A stretch of DNA of 64,000 nt from Zygnema cylindricum (GCA_037447655.1 JBBHKE010000836.1:248001-312000); one strand, 5' to 3'. Numbered from the stretch's first letter, positions 45,729 to 58,870 are shown. Numbers and translations: made by a program. Notes: a model not told the origin generated them from the letters alone.

Positions 45729-46684
45729 TGTTGTTCTACAACCACAGGAGCAAGTGGAGCATCAGCAGTAGTAGTGGAAGTAGACATAATTTCACTCACA
45801 GAAGCTTATCAAGAATCATATCAAACAACTGTTTTCTACACCTCACCAAATCTCATAAAATAAACCAAACTGCTTCAAACTATACCACAGTAAAAAATAC
45901 CAGAAAGACAGATAACTCCAAAAGTTTCAACTCAATTGATCCAACATACACCAAGATATGCAACTCAGAAGTTTCCCAAAAACAGTTTTCAAATTACACA
46001 GTTTGGAAGTCTGGATACATAAAATGTTCTACTTCCTAAGTCTTATACTCTTCACTCAGTTGTCCTACTACATAGTGTTGTACCGCCGATACAAGTGTTC
46101 CTAAAAGATACGTCCAAAAGAACTAAACTGCCACTAAGGTCTAAGTGCTCCTAATCACGCTAAAACTAATCTATCACTATACAATCAATATTACTGATAA
46201 TCCTATTTGGGGATTTGTTTAAATACTTGTCGCCTGGCTTAGTGACAATTGTCTAGGTACATCTATCTGGCTGTTAAGTCACTTAATTATTCTCTTATAA
46301 ATCACGTTCGTTGACTTGATTCATATCAACCGTAGCAACGCAGTCTAATTCTTGATCACATTCAAATATCTGCAGCTTCGTAGCAGCAACGCTGTCCCAT
46401 ACCAAAAATTGTCGCAGCTGCGTTTGTCTTGTACGTAGCAACTACGTTGTCTTATACCAAAATATCTGCAGTTGTGTTTGTCCCGTTGCGTCGCAGGCCG
46501 CGTTCGTCCGTACAGACCATATCAAAAATAACCGCAGCTGCGCTTGTTCCATCTGCGTCGCAGCTGCGTTGTCGGTACAATTCAAAACATGTACTATGCT
46601 TCAAGTGACGACGCGTGTCCCTATAGATCTATTTTTCCGCCGTCCTATAAATTTGTTGAGACTTAAAGCTTTCCAAAAACAACA
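45729..46684 (-). repeat. 3' LTR of element E
   Basis: 956 bp. Minus-strand reading starts TGTTGTTTTTGGAAAGC and ends GTTGTAGAACAACA. It contains a copy of the gag start region and GCAGCTGCG-type short repeats (about 46370-46570). Confidence 0.85.
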
Positions 46685-46795
46685 CTCCCCTAAAGCTTTA
46701 GACTCAGTATGCCAGCGCAGCTTCGATGTCGAACTAGCGCAGCATCGCAGCATAGCAACGTAGGGATTTTAGCGAGTCACCTAGTCCCACTATAT

Positions 46796-49700
46796 TCACG
46801 TTATTGGACTAGCGCAGCATGGCAATATAGCAGTGCAGCAACTCAGATATTCACTTAATCCCACTGCGTCCCTACAGTACTTCAGCTTAGGAGCAGGAAG
46901 TGCTTTAGTGAGCATATCAGCAACCATTTTTGCATCTGGCAAATAGCATACTTTAGTCACTCTAGAGAACACTTTTTCCCTTACAAAGTGTAATCTTACA
47001 TCCATGTGCTTGCTTTTGAAGTGGTGAGTTGGGTTAGAAGAATTGGCAATGGCAGCCTGGTTATCACACCAGATCACCTGTGGACCAACCTGCATGTATC
47101 CCAATTCTTCCAACATGGATTTCACCCATAGGAGTTCTTTGAGGGCTGAGCTTGCTACCATATATTTTGACTCCATCGTCGATTGTGCCGTTACCTTTTG
47201 AAGTTTGTTGCTCTAACAGCAAGTCCCGTTCCCAATTTGCAGAACGAATCCCGTGGTGGATTCTTGACTTGGCATGTCGCCATAGCTTGCATCACTCAAT
47301 GTTTGCAGCTTCACTTCCCCTCCGCCTAGTGTGAGTTTGAGGACTTTGGTTCCTGCCAAGTATCTTAAAACTCTTCTTGCTGCATCACGGTCAGATTTCC
47401 TCGGATTCTCTAGACTTCTGCTCAGTACCCCAACTACTGCAGCAATATCCGGACGGGTACAGTCCATGAAATAAATTAAACTTCCCACTATCTGTCTGTA
47501 AGGTATCACTGTCATTGAATCATCCTCCCCTGACTCAAAAATTTCACTGACAATAACACCCGGTCTTGTTTTTTCCCCCTCTAACTTATGTTGAAACTCC
47601 ATTGGTGTTACTTATCCTTTTGCCCTCCGCATTCCATATTCAACTAACATGTTTCCAATAACCTATTTTTCAGTCAATTTTATTAATATGTTTTTCCTGT
47701 CCTACTCTACCTGAATACCCAAATATATATTTTGTCTAACCGAGGTCTTTCATCTCAATCCGTGATTTTAAAGCATTTTTTATTTTGTTAATTTCTGCCA
47801 TTAATTTGCTAACCAATAGTAGATCATCTACGTATACCGCTATAAATACTATTCCATCCTCACCTTTTAAAACATAGACAGAGTGATCAGAGCTTATCCT
47901 TTTAAAACCTACACCAGTTAAGAATTCATCAAGTTTTAGATTCTATTGCCTCGGAGCCTGTTTTAGGGTGTACAATGATTTTAGCAGTTTACATACTAAG
48001 TGCTCTTTTCCTAATTCTGCATACATTTCACGCTGCTGCAGATAAATGGTTTCTCTAGTTCTCCATGTAAAAAGACTGTCTTTACATCCATCTGATGTAT
48101 TTCCATATCTTCTATAGCAGCTAGAAATATCAAAATCCTAACTGTCCGAAATCTTACAACACGAGAAAATGTTTCTTCAAAGTCAATTCTTTTCTTTTGA
48201 TTATAATCCTTTGCCACAAGTCTAGCTTTGTATCGTTCAATGGTATTATCTGGATTTAAATTTACCTTGAATACCCATTTGCTGTCGATCGCTTTTCGAT
48301 CCAGAGGAAATTCTATAAGCTCCCATGTTTGAGCCTCCATGATCGACTTCATTTCATCGTTTGCCGCCTCGATCCAGTGATTCCGCTCCGGCGATTAGAA
48401 GGCTTCCCGGATGGTAAGAGGCTCCCCTGAGGTTGCCGAGTAGGCAAAATGAGAACTTGCTTGCAGGCAGCTACTGGATCTTCTTTCCCCCGGAAATTCT
48501 GAGGATGAAATTGTCGGATTCCGTGCGTTGCGCTTGTTGCGCTGGTTGCGATCCATAGGCAGTGATTGTTGTTGTTGCGCTTCAAAACGAACTTGTTGTG
48601 GAACCCGATTATGTTCCGACTCTTGTGGTACCACTGGTGAATTTTGCATCTGTGGGACAATATTATGGATGCTATCTAAAATGACATATTCCTGTACTTT
48701 TTGCTGCTTCTGCTGCTCTGTCATTTTATATAAGTCTATCGAGTCTAGTTCATCTTTGACAACAATCATCTTTGCTACAATGATTTTCTGTTTCTCAAAA
48801 ACAAAGACTCTATAACCTTTAGAGTGATCATCGTATCCTAACAGAATGGTCGATAATCCCTTAGGTTCCATTTTCCATCTATCATTAGACGTATCCAAAA
48901 TAAAGCATTTACTTCCAAAGACCTAGAAATGACTGACATCCGGTTTTCTACCTGTCCAGATCTCATAGGGAGTAGTTTCTACCGATATGGAACCTATCCT
49001 TTTTTTGATATAAACTGCACAATTTAATGCTTCAGCCCAGAATTTTGGATCTACGTTCTTATCCGCAAGCATGGACCTAGAGCTTTCTGTGATAGTTCTA
49101 TTTAGTCTTTTTGAGACCCTATTCTGTTCCGGAGAGTATGGGACAGTCAATTTGTGACTTATACCTTCCTTGAGTAACAAGTTTCCAAACGCTTTTGACG
49201 TATATTCCCCGCCATTGTCCGATCTGAGCTCCTGAATTGGCAGACCGTGTAGTTTCTCCGCCCACGCTTTGTAGTGTTGAAAATGAGTGAAGACTTCACT
49301 ATTGTCTTTCATAAAGTAGACATTAGTAAACCTCAAAAAATCATTTGTAAACGTAACCAAATATTTCATCCCCTTGGCAGATGGTACCTTTGGAGGGCCG
49401 AAAACATCAGAATGAATGAGTTGCAAAAGTTTCGTAGACCTATGTTCAAACTCTTGAGGAAACGGTAATATGTGTATTTTTTCTAGTGCACATCCATCAC
49501 ACGTTTTAGGTGACTGGTTTGACAAAGTGACTCCTTCTATTTTACCACCAGTGACCATCTTTTTCATACTATCATAATTCACATGGCCTAACCTTTTATG
49601 CCACAGCTCATCTGAGGATAATGCACCAGAATACAAAACCTCATTTTCTTCATTATCGGGCATATCCATTTGATACATTTTGCTGGCATCTCTTGTTCCT

Positions 49701-51028
49701 GTAACTCCAATTTTCCCATTTTTGCTAACAACCTGCCTGCCATGTTTCTGATTGACCTCAAACCCTTTACTTTCTACTAAAGAAGTTGAGAACAATTTTT
49801 TCTAAAAAGCTGGGACATAGAGAACATTATAAAGAGTTCTCTCAACTGTCTTCCCCTCTACATAAACTAGCAAGGAGACATCACCTATAGCCCGCATTTG
49901 CACACTCATTCCACATGCATAGTAGATATTTTTCTTTGGTGTTGATTTCAGATTTTTGAAAACTGCCTTGTTCTTGCACATGTGGGCCGACGCTCCCGTG
50001 TCTATTATCCACCCATTGTCTTTTGCGCCCTCCATCGCTGCCGCCATAGCAAATAGATCATCATCCTCCTCGTTAGAGAGTGAAAGAGACTCGTCGTGAT
50101 GTGAGGAAGACGCCGAGAATAATGCATTTCCTCGTTGTGACGATCGCGTGAAGCCTTGATGAAACTGGCTTTGCTGCCATCCATGCCTATATAGACCTGT
50201 TTCATTAGCTTTGTTAAGCTAAGGACATAATTTGTATCCATGACCTTTTTCATTACAATAAAAACAAGCATTGAAAGATGTTCTATTTCCTCTTGGATTA
50301 AACTGTCTAAACTAATTCTGATTCTGATTAAACTGATTTTTCTGCTGATTAAACTGACATTTTCTGTCAAATTCTGTGTTAAATGCCTCTATTTGTTTTT
50401 CACCATTAAGAATTTTAGTATATGCCTCCTCTTCCAATATCAGATTAAAAGCTAATTGTAGTGTCCAGCTAGCTTTATATTTTTGTTTCAGCCTTTTAGA
50501 CGCTGCTCTCATAGTATTAGGAAGTCCCCTCATTAGCAAAACAGCCTGCTGAAACTGAGGAAAAGATCCGCCTGCACTAGCATGAGAATATATTAGTATT
50601 CGAAATTTATTACAATATTCTGCCATTGTGCCACTCGTGTATTTGTAGTCCCTAATTCGTCCAGCCAAAAATAGTTCTTTCTGAACATTAGCCTTTTCAA
50701 AATCATCCTTGAGAGATTTCCAGATATCAATCGCCTTTTTTTTTATCCGTGACATAGCTAATTCTCCTGAAATACAGAACTTCAAAATTGATCGAGCTTG
50801 TGAATTTTTCTTTGACCGAGACGGATCTGATTCCGCCAATGAACCACCCAAAATATCCAAAAGATTAACATTTTTGAAGTGTGTTTCCACCATATCCACC
50901 CAATACGCGTATTTTTCTCCAGAGAAAATAAGAATTCTTGATGACAGGCCCATTACTTGTTGTTCTACGACCACTAGAGCAGGTGGAGCATCAGCAATAG
51001 TAGTGGAAGTAGACATAATCTCACTCAC
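46796..51028 (-). pseudogene. Gag-pol of copia element E
   Basis: Gag starts at the LTR-internal ATG 51028 or the in-frame ATG 51016, passes V-V-V-E-Q-Q-V-M-G, and has the UBN2 region (50380-50900, with Y-K-Y-T-S-G-T-M-A-E-Y-C-N-K-F). Glutamine and asparagine-rich text precedes the protease, which has D-T-G-A-S-A-H-M near 49990. The integrase (48923-49795) is the longest open stretch, with H-K-R-L-G-H, C-D-G-C, H-S-D-V-F-G-P, R-S-D-N-G-G and P-E-Q-N all kept. RT (about 47700-48352) has F-L-H-G and Y-V-D-D at 47823-47834. RNase H is at 46796-47602. Stops and frameshifts remain, but all catalytic motifs are intact, so this is the best preserved copia copy here. Confidence 0.88.
50943..50957 (-). 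promoter_or_regulatory. Primer binding site of element E (diverged)
   Basis: AGTAATGGGCCTGTC follows the LTR end AACAACA on the minus strand. It keeps the central ATGGGCC of the initiator tRNA-Met complement but differs at five of 15 positions. The core is translated as V-M-G. Confidence 0.6.
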
Positions 51029-51642
51029 AGAAGCTTATCATGAATCCTATCAAACAGCTTTTCTCTTCGGCTCATCAAATCTGATACAATGAACCAAATT
51101 GCTTCAAACTATACCGCAGTATTGAATATCACAAAGAATAAGAACTCCCAAAGTTTCAGCTCAATTGATTTAACATACACCAAGATATGCAGCTCAAAAG
51201 TTTCCCAAAAACAGTTTGCAGATTACACAGTCTGGAAGTCTGGATACATATAATGATCTACGTCCTAAGTCTTATACTCTTCACTCGATTATCCTACTAC
51301 ATAGTGCTGTACCGCCGATACAAGTGTTCCTAAAAGATACGTCCAAAAGAACTAAGCTGCCACTAAGGTCTAAGTGCTCTTGATCACGCGAAAAATAATC
51401 TATCACTGTACAATCAATATTACTGAGAATCCTATACATGTGATTTGTTCAAATACTTGTCGCCTGGCTTACTGACAATTGATTGGGTACGTCCATCCGG
51501 CTGTTGCTGAACATCTGTTAGCGAGTCACTTAATTTTTCTCTTATGAATCTTGTCGTTGACTATATTTATATCAACCGTAGCAGCGCAGTCCAAATCATG
51601 ATCACATTCAAATATCTCCGGCTTCGTAACAGGTACGCTGTC
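50958..51642 (-). repeat. 5' LTR of element E, truncated
   Basis: Matches the left two thirds of 45729-46684. The similarity stops at ACGCTGTC (51642), where the text changes to C-type LTR. Confidence 0.82.
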
Positions 51643-52698
51643 TGTGACTACAACAAGTATGGTGGCTAGAGAGAGGAGGTGGAGGCAAGCTGTCCGCCTT
51701 TTTTTTTTTCTTTTTGTACTGATATACTTAGACGTAGAAAATACTCTATAAATCTAGTAATTTCAACACTCCCTTTATTTTCTAGTCTAACTTTAATTTC
51801 AGTTTTAGTCCACATATTTCTCTGCAATATTTTAATTTGGGAGAAGGCACTCGTTTTATCATCATATCTGCTTCCATTTCCTCATCAGATCTATATACAA
51901 GATTCACAATCTTATTCTCAACTTTTCTCTTACAAAACTGAACCTTATGTCCAAATGCTTAGCCTTGAAATGATATTTTGGATTAGCTGCAATTGCAATG
52001 GCAGCTTGATTATCACAAAACACTTCATGCACTCCATTCTTCATATACCTCAATTCTTACAACAAGGACTTGACCCACATTAACTCTTTCACAACAAAAC
52101 AAGAGGCCATGTACTCACCCTCTATAGTAGACTCAGGAACCACCTTTTGTTGCTTGCTGCTCCAACAACAAGCTCGTTCCCCTACATACTATACATACCC
52201 AGAAGTGCATCTTCTCATAGGTACATCCCCATAACTGGCATCACTCCTAGTAGTGATATCAGTGTGCTCCCCTCCCAAATGCAACTGCAACACTGTGGTT
52301 CATACGAGATATCTCATGACTCTTTTCAGTGCCTCCTACTCTTTCTTCTTAGGATTGTTAAGACTCCTACGGAGGACTCCTACTGCTGCCGCTATGTCTG
52401 GCCTTGTACAGTTTATAAAGTAGATCAAACTTTGAACGACTTGTCTATAAGGAATAGAATTTATATATTATCTCTCCTCTGGACTCAACTGATCATCTAA
52501 GATTACCACTCCTCGTGCTACACTCCAATCACTTACTTTTTTCAAGTCCATGGGAGTGGTACAACTGTTTGCCTTTTCTATCTGAAATTTCTCAAGCATA
52601 TTACCTATTGCTTCTTTTTTAGGAAGTTTGATAATCTTTTTCCCCCTATCTCTCTCCATTTGGATCCCTAAAATATATCTTGCCCCACCTAAATCCTT
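51643..52698 (-). mobile_element. Truncated C-type copia element (RT end, RNase H, LTR piece)
   Basis: 51643-51768 is the start of a C-type 3' LTR (TGTTGAAATTACTAG on the minus strand). Next come a polypurine tract, RNase H words (about 51830-52130) and the RT end with G-G-A-R-Y-I-L-G-I-Q-M near 52640-52680. Both ends are cut: the LTR at the E junction and RT at a purine-rich sequence near 52698. Confidence 0.75.
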
Positions 52699-53099
52699 TA
52701 AGGGATAAAGAAAGAGAGAGAGAGCGGACAAGGGGCGCGGTTTATGGAGGGGAAAGTATAGAGGGCACGAGAGAGAAAGGGAGGAGAGAGGGACATAAGG
52801 GAGAGGGATAAAGGAGAGGGGTAAAGAAGAGAGGGAGAAGGGGAGTGAGGGAGTGGAATAGTGATCTCACGCCAGAAGAGAGTGCTAAGCATGTAAACAA
52901 CCAGGATTTATGCAATAATGGAAAATGGTAGTGGTTATAACACTTACTACAATTGTAGTGGTAATGGTTATAACACTTATTACAATTGTAGTCTCCCGTG
53001 AAGTGTACGGGGAATTTCCTCACTGTCCTCAAATGAGTTATGCTTTCCCGTTGTGTTGTTTGTCGACAATCATCCAATTGATCATTGGCATGCAAGTAA
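52699..53099. other. Purine-rich spacer with a short tandem repeat
   Basis: 52699-52880 is mostly GA and GGGA text. 52930-52994 holds two copies of a unit of about 36 bp containing GGTTATAACACTTA(C/T)TACAATTGTAGT. No gene is recognised. Confidence 0.5.
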
Positions 53100-53600
53100 T
53101 CTTCGTCGAAACATGTTGAGTTTTTTGGGGTGTAAGCGGAAGCTTAAGATACCTTCCACCCTCCTCTTCAAGATCTCCTCTCGGAGCTTCTCCCTCGAGA
53201 GGCTCTTCATACGGTAATTCTTCTCCTTCGCTCGGCATTTGCGTCTCCTCCGAATCGTGGATGTCCCCTTTCCCAAAGTCGTTTCCAATTGGTAATGGAG
53301 GGACACGACCATTTCCGGAATTTTTTGCAAAACAACTCCCGAAAAAATAAGTGATTGGAGAAGAGATTGGCCACATATTGGTAAAAGAAATAGTTGACAG
53401 TTGAGGTTAGAAATGGATGCGAAGCAGAAAAAGGTACAATGTCACGCGATGACATACGATAAGCCAAATCGTTTCAAAAATTACAATGTGTCTTGCGACA
53501 CTTCAAAAAGTTTCGAAAATACAGTGCGGCAAGACTGATTGTTTACGTTGACGACCGTCACGCGCATTGTCGGCGTATACAATCGCCACAAAGCTTCCTG
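53100..53600 (-). mobile_element. Inverted Harbinger-family arm
   Basis: The minus strand of 53437-53600 aligns with 45540-45715 (shared words GTGTCGCAAGACAC/GCGTCGCAAGACAC and TTTGAAACGATTTGGC). 53100-53430 carries a frame with acidic residues and no recognised domain. No terminal repeat is visible. Confidence 0.5.
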
Positions 53601-53756
53601 GATGACTTCTTAGTTGGAATAGTAGATAAAAACTTATTAGTATGAATAGTAGATAAAAAATATGAAATTAATCCTTTTCAGTAAGAATTTAGGTCATTTC
53701 ATTAAAGTGAAAAACGTATCAATCAATCATCTCAACCAGCCTTTTTTGGTTATTTT

Positions 53757-54062
53757 ACGAGAAAAACAAAAGTCTTTATTACAAAACTTGTGATGATAAA
53801 ACCATCTGTGTACAAAAGAGGTAAAATTGAAATGACATATAAAGACTAATTTCTATTCACGCTGGACAGTTTTGTTTGTTTTATTTTTTTAAACTTAGCT
53901 TACATTATTGTGACTCTTTTAGTCTTTTAGTAAACTTCATCAATTCTCGCTATGTGAATCGCTATTATTGTTAAAAAATAAGTAGTGTAAAGAAAAAATT
54001 AGTGTTATTAACTTTTTTTGCGTTCATGGGCCTAAGGACAATAAAACATCATCGCTAATTTA
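53757..54062 (-). mobile_element. LINE-like 3' end fragment, copy 2
   Basis: On the minus strand it has hairpin GATGGTTTTATCATC (53792-53806) and AATAAA (53775-53780), as in the two plus-strand copies. It is interrupted on its 5' side by the solo LTR at 54063. Confidence 0.62.
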
Positions 54063-55091
54063 TGTTACTCTAAGACCTCCATAGGTCCTCAGAGTATGCA
54101 GCTCACACCAAGCCTTTACGATAGCCTTGCCTTTTGACACTTTTAACAAATTTATTAACCACCCTGGCAAACACCTGACTAGCCAAACTTCATCCCTATG
54201 TTTTTGATCCTTGTGTAGAGAAGACTCCCCTCGGTCTGGTGCAAAAAGAATCAGACAATTTGCTCCCCTGAGCAATGAGTTATGGATAGTCAAAGTTGAC
54301 CTTTTGGATAGATGCTTTTTGAGAGAGAGGCGGATTTGTCTAAGTCCTAATTCCCTCTCTAAACCACCTACTACTGCTGTACTTGACCAATCCTACGACT
54401 CTAAAGTACAAGAAAGTACAAGTGTCGTTGTACTTCTTGTACTGCCATGGTACTGCATGGCCGTCCCGCTGACTTCTGTCAGTTCCCGAGCCATAGTTGC
54501 TCCCTCCGCAATCTTTGCTATCCACTGGTAGAGTGCCACCTGTCATCCGTTGAAGTCTCCTCTATAAACTGCCAAACGACCACTTCGGTACTTCGGCTCC
54601 ATTAAGAGCTATTCAATCGAAGACAACATTTAATTTTGTCCATTGAAATTGAATGTCTGATTTCATTTCGTGCGTCTTGATTTCTTTTAGTGAGTTTGAA
54701 GTAATTCCATGTATATCTCAAGCCCTAATTTGTTAAATGAATTCTGTAATGTGATAATGTTTAAATACGTATCACACCCTATATATCTCAACACTGTTCC
54801 TAAACTATACGATAAAGCTTATGGCTACTGGCTACTCTATCTGACGGCATGTACCTGGATAAAATCCTGGTTTCGGTGGTCCTTTTGGTACAAATGGTCT
54901 ATTTCAGCTCTTTGTCTCTTAGAGAAGACTATGCAGCCATGGCTTTAGCCCCTTTTCTAGTCTTTAGTGACTACAACAAGTGTGTGGACTTGAGAGAGGA
55001 GTGAGAGGCAGTTTGCCTTTGCTTTTTTGTTGTTTTTATTTAACACCTTTTAGACCTAGAAAATACCAAACTGAAACCATTAATTTCTACA
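54063..55091 (-). mobile_element. Solo LTR of the D family
   Basis: 1029 bp, starting TGTAGAAATTAATGG and ending GTCTTAGAGTAACA on the minus strand. A perfect 5-bp duplication ATTTA is at 54058-54062 and 55092-55096. It includes the ATGGAGGTC gag start at its end, which confirms where D-type LTRs stop. Confidence 0.92.
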
Positions 55092-55096
55092 ATTTA

Positions 55097-55798
55097 AACA
55101 TCTAACACTAATTTGGATACACGTTCCTATATTGTAGCCGTTATTGACTGCGTTCACATAGTCGAATGTTTGAACATGTGAGAACAACTTAGCGTAATTT
55201 TTTCACGTGTATATTACTATAATCAAATCCGAGGGTGCTTTCCTATGCCAACGCCACTCCTTTTCACGTTTTGATTTCGTTATATAACACTTTTTGTGTA
55301 TAACTATACGTTTTCCATAACAGTTTTAGTACAAACGACATATTTCGTACACTACACTATTTAAAAATCGCCCAAATTAGAGTCATTGGAGCTAATTAAA
55401 CCATACCTATATTAACGTAAAAGGAAAAAAAAAATATTAATTCTATTATAGGTTCGAGGGTCAAAATTTGGGAGCGCCTAATTAGTGTTATTAACACCAA
55501 TAACAATTCAAGGTGTACTAACAAATCAAATGTCCAAAGCAAAAACACCAAAGATGATTGCCTACCAAAAAAAAAAACCTAAACGAAAAAAAAAATAACA
55601 AAGGTATAACGAAATAGATAAGTACAAATACTGTACTTACCGTGAGTGAGGTCAATGAAATTCCAATCTTTAGTTCAAAGGCGATCTTACTTTGATTAAC
55701 TTGCTTTGTGGAAAATTGTGTATGGGTTATACCTCAACAAAAATCTGGAGTGAACAATGACCATTTTATTGTACGGCGTAGCAACTGAACAAGATTAA
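55097..55798. other. AT-rich interval, no gene recognised
   Basis: Short ORFs only. GGGTGCTTTCCTATG near 55233 looks like a Harbinger end but has no TAA flank and no partner. Confidence 0.45.
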
Positions 55799-56750
55799 CG
55801 GTAATTTCACATGTAACTGAAACTTTAGTCTTCTAACTTTTTTTTTAGCGAAGATTCTTCGTTCTACATTTAGATCATTCGTATGTAAAAAAATGAAATT
55901 GTTACTTTAGATTGTGACGGGTGTAGGCGTGGGTCTAAACGGTTGTAGACCACTACCAAACTCGCGACAATTAATGATGTTTACAAAATAGCGACGATTG
56001 TAGACGTCTAACTACTTGTGAGATTGTAGATGTTTAGGGTCTGTGACATTTTGACGTCATGCTCAAATCATGACAACATCTATGTCACAAGTTCTAAAAC
56101 TTTCCGCCATGGTTTCCCAATTTTGTTTTTTAGTCTTTTCTCACTCAACTTCCCATCAAAATACGGCCAAAGATGGTCAAAAGAAATATTTTTTATAGAT
56201 CTTCCATTTGATACCATTATTGACGTTTTTCATTGTAAGTTTTGTGAGATAGATGCGGTAGTGGGAGAGGGAGAGAGAGAGAGACGCTTTTGCGGACTCC
56301 GCCTTTGCGAAATCGCGTCCGTTGGTTGAGACCCCCTCCACGACCTTTGTAAGGAAAAAAACGCACGGAAAAAAGTCAAGCACAGGCTGGAAAGTGTGTG
56401 GGGTTTTTTTTTTGTACTCCACGTAGAAAAATTGACAAAAACTTAAAACACGTGCAACAACATCTGTCTATTCGCTCACCTTATGGAACTTAATTTAAAA
56501 TCAACACGCGGGGTAATTTTCTATAAAATTTGAAGATGAGTTGGAAGGACGCGAAAGTGGGTTGAAACGCGATACACCACAAACTGCATCGCGTTAGACG
56601 ACAAACTCCAATACATATAAAGTTTCAAGATAAGGCAACTTGTAGTTAATTTCAATTTTCTGCTACAGCTACGGATTTTCTCGATGTTTTCTAAGCAATG
56701 GAGGAAAACGACAGAAAATAATTGTAACTTTAACACATGCGAAAGTACCC
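55799..56750. mobile_element. Short Harbinger-like element
   Basis: 952 bp with imperfect ends CGGTAATTTCACATGT and the reverse complement of ACATGCGAAAGTACCC. TAA flanks both sides (55796-55798, 56751-56753). The interior parallels 30420-31290 and 33900-34110, including TTTCCGCCATGG and a GAGAGGGAGA tract. No transposase is seen. Confidence 0.72.
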
Positions 56751-56753
56751 TAA

Positions 56754-58238
56754 CAGGCAAAATTAGCTTATAAATTGTTTCGTGCAAGATTTCGAATAAA
56801 ATATTTCTGACGGTGTAAACTGTGTATACTACGTACGTTTGGATCAAAGGTTTATAAGGTGACAGTTTGCTAGATCAACGGATTTTCACCAGTTAATAAT
56901 GATATCTCGTTACGTCCTATAATTTTTCTTTGCCTATAAAAATTTGTGGTTGGTGCAGCGATTAAATACCCCTAATTTATATGTTTTTTTTTCCATGTAA
57001 AACTAGAAGATACATGTGGATGCTTTAATAACATACACGTGGAAAGCAACCCATGCGTTATGAGATTTCCAATCCAGTAATTCAATTTTCAATATTAATT
57101 AGCCTGCACCGTCATTGTCAACCTATCAATTCTTTGAAAGTTTTGACTTTTTATCTTACAAATTCCTGACAAACTCACGAAAAACGGTTGACTTTTCAAT
57201 GGAAACTCTTGTCAACATCAATATTATTTAATGGTTCTAGACTTTTGTAACATGATTTCCCACCTCTATGAAAATTCCATTACTACCACCAATTTCAACC
57301 ACACACTACATACATTGAAACACACACAATTCCATTGGACATCACTTGAATAAGGATCGACTTTTAATTAGAAGAAGCTTTAGTCCACATGACATTCAGC
57401 TTGGTCTCTTGCCTTTTTGGATCAACCCTTTTTTAAAAGTATTTTCCACTACCCTCCGCTCTTATATAATTCTATCTGTTAACAACTAAAACACTACTTA
57501 GTTAGTAAGAGATTTCAATGCAAAATGCCATTGCTACAATTTGGTATTATTTGCTTAGGACTTAGATTCATCAAAATTTCCACTAAATTTTCCAAAGGAA
57601 AAAATGCCTACTTTCCTTTTCGACTTCACCATTTATCCCTCATCGCCCTGGACCAGCGACGCCAGAATCAACGCTCCATTGAACAGGTTCACACCTAGGC
57701 AAATCATTGATTAGCTTCGACTCAGACTGACCAATGCAAAAACATGCGAAATCTTTGACTCACTATGTAACATTTCTAACCAATCAAATGCTACTTTTCA
57801 CTACGTAACATTTACGTGCAAAAATGTGCGCGAAGTGAAACGCCACTTCACACGTTCGCGCTTCACAAATTTTACACGCGAAACTACTTACGTAATTTAC
57901 TAAACTTGACTTATGACTTTTCGTACTAAAAATCGTACGAAACGAACCATCATTTGTATCAAACGACTATTATTACTTTATCGAGTGAACGCTAGAAATT
58001 GTGCTACTATTTTGACCCTTAACCTGCTATAACAAACACTCATTTGTTATTTTGACCTTACGTTGTCGCCTAAATACACGAGTCACAATAACTTTAAAAT
58101 ACAACTACAAATCGAGCGATTTTTTCGCAGCCGTCTACCAATTCAGAATTGTTTATTCGTGACACCTAAACACCCATTTAGGAATAGGTTTGGTCCCTTA
58201 TTACTGTTACATCATCCCCTCCTTATATTTAATTGACC
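56754..58238. other. AT-rich interval, no gene recognised
   Basis: No domain-bearing ORF. The stretch 57820-57910 has several CG-containing words (TGCGCGAAGTGAAACGCC, CACGTTCGCG). They loosely recall the right end of the 6165-7543 LTR and could be gypsy LTR sequence. Confidence 0.4.
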
Positions 58239-58269
58239 TTAGTTAAAACACATTTCATTTTGACATGCT

Positions 58270-58870
58270 TGTACAAGTTTCTCATTGTTTGAAGTTGCAT
58301 ACGGATACCAACCGAAGGAAGCGTTAAAATAAAAATAAAGGGTCACTAAAGAGAATAAGGGCTCTGGAACAAAGTTTTGGGAATACATTGAAACAGTTTG
58401 GAAAAAAGTCCGGGATGTATTAGTGGAGGCACAGAGGAGGCAAGAATTAAATGCTAACCGCAAACAGGGTGATTGGGTGGTAAACACAGGTGACTGAGTT
58501 TGGCTTTCAACAATTCATTACAAGTATATGATTGAGGGACAATCAAATCCTTCGCGGAAATTCACTCCAAATGACATCAAACCATTTACTCTAAGGGAGA
58601 TGATATCATCAGTTGCTGCCAAATTGGATTTTCCGCCTTAAACAAAAATTTATCCAGTGAAACATATCAGTCAATTGAAACTTGCAAATCTTCGACCAAG
58701 TGAAGGAGAATTGGAATTGGATCCCTCAATAACTATAGAACTTGAGGTTCAGAGATGGGTAATAGATTGGGTTGATCAACAGTTTAAGGTCGACAATACT
58801 ATATTCTAGCAAGTGCATTATCTAAGAAGACCAGAAGATGTGTAGAAATTAGAAGATAAAAATTGTGAGT
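58270..58870 (+). pseudogene. Ty3/gypsy polyprotein C-terminus, plus-strand piece
   Basis: Translation gives F-E-V-A-Y-G-Y-Q-P-K-E-A, a region like N-R-K-Q-G-D-W-V, then Y-P-V-K-H-I-S-Q-L-K-L and I-E-L-E-V-Q-R-W-V-I-D-W. These are the integrase C-terminal and tail motifs of gypsy elements. Stops are present. Its 5' end overlaps, in inverted orientation, the integrase at 58914-58965. Confidence 0.75.

Larger units (their letters stand above)
45729..51642 (-). mobile_element. Copia element E
   Basis: Minus-strand Ty1/copia element with a complete 3' LTR, full domain set and a 5' LTR truncated at 51642. Ends are TGTTGTT / AACAACA as in element A, and the polypurine tract is the same. The left flank is CGTAC; no partner exists because the right end is missing. 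Confidence 0.87.

Noticed and set aside
52742-53095. Minus-strand ORF rich in Leu, Ser and Pro
   Set aside because: It follows the purine-rich tract and shows only biased composition.
55233-55250. GGGTGCTTTCCTATG as another Harbinger end
   Set aside because: No TAA flank and no inverted partner within reach.
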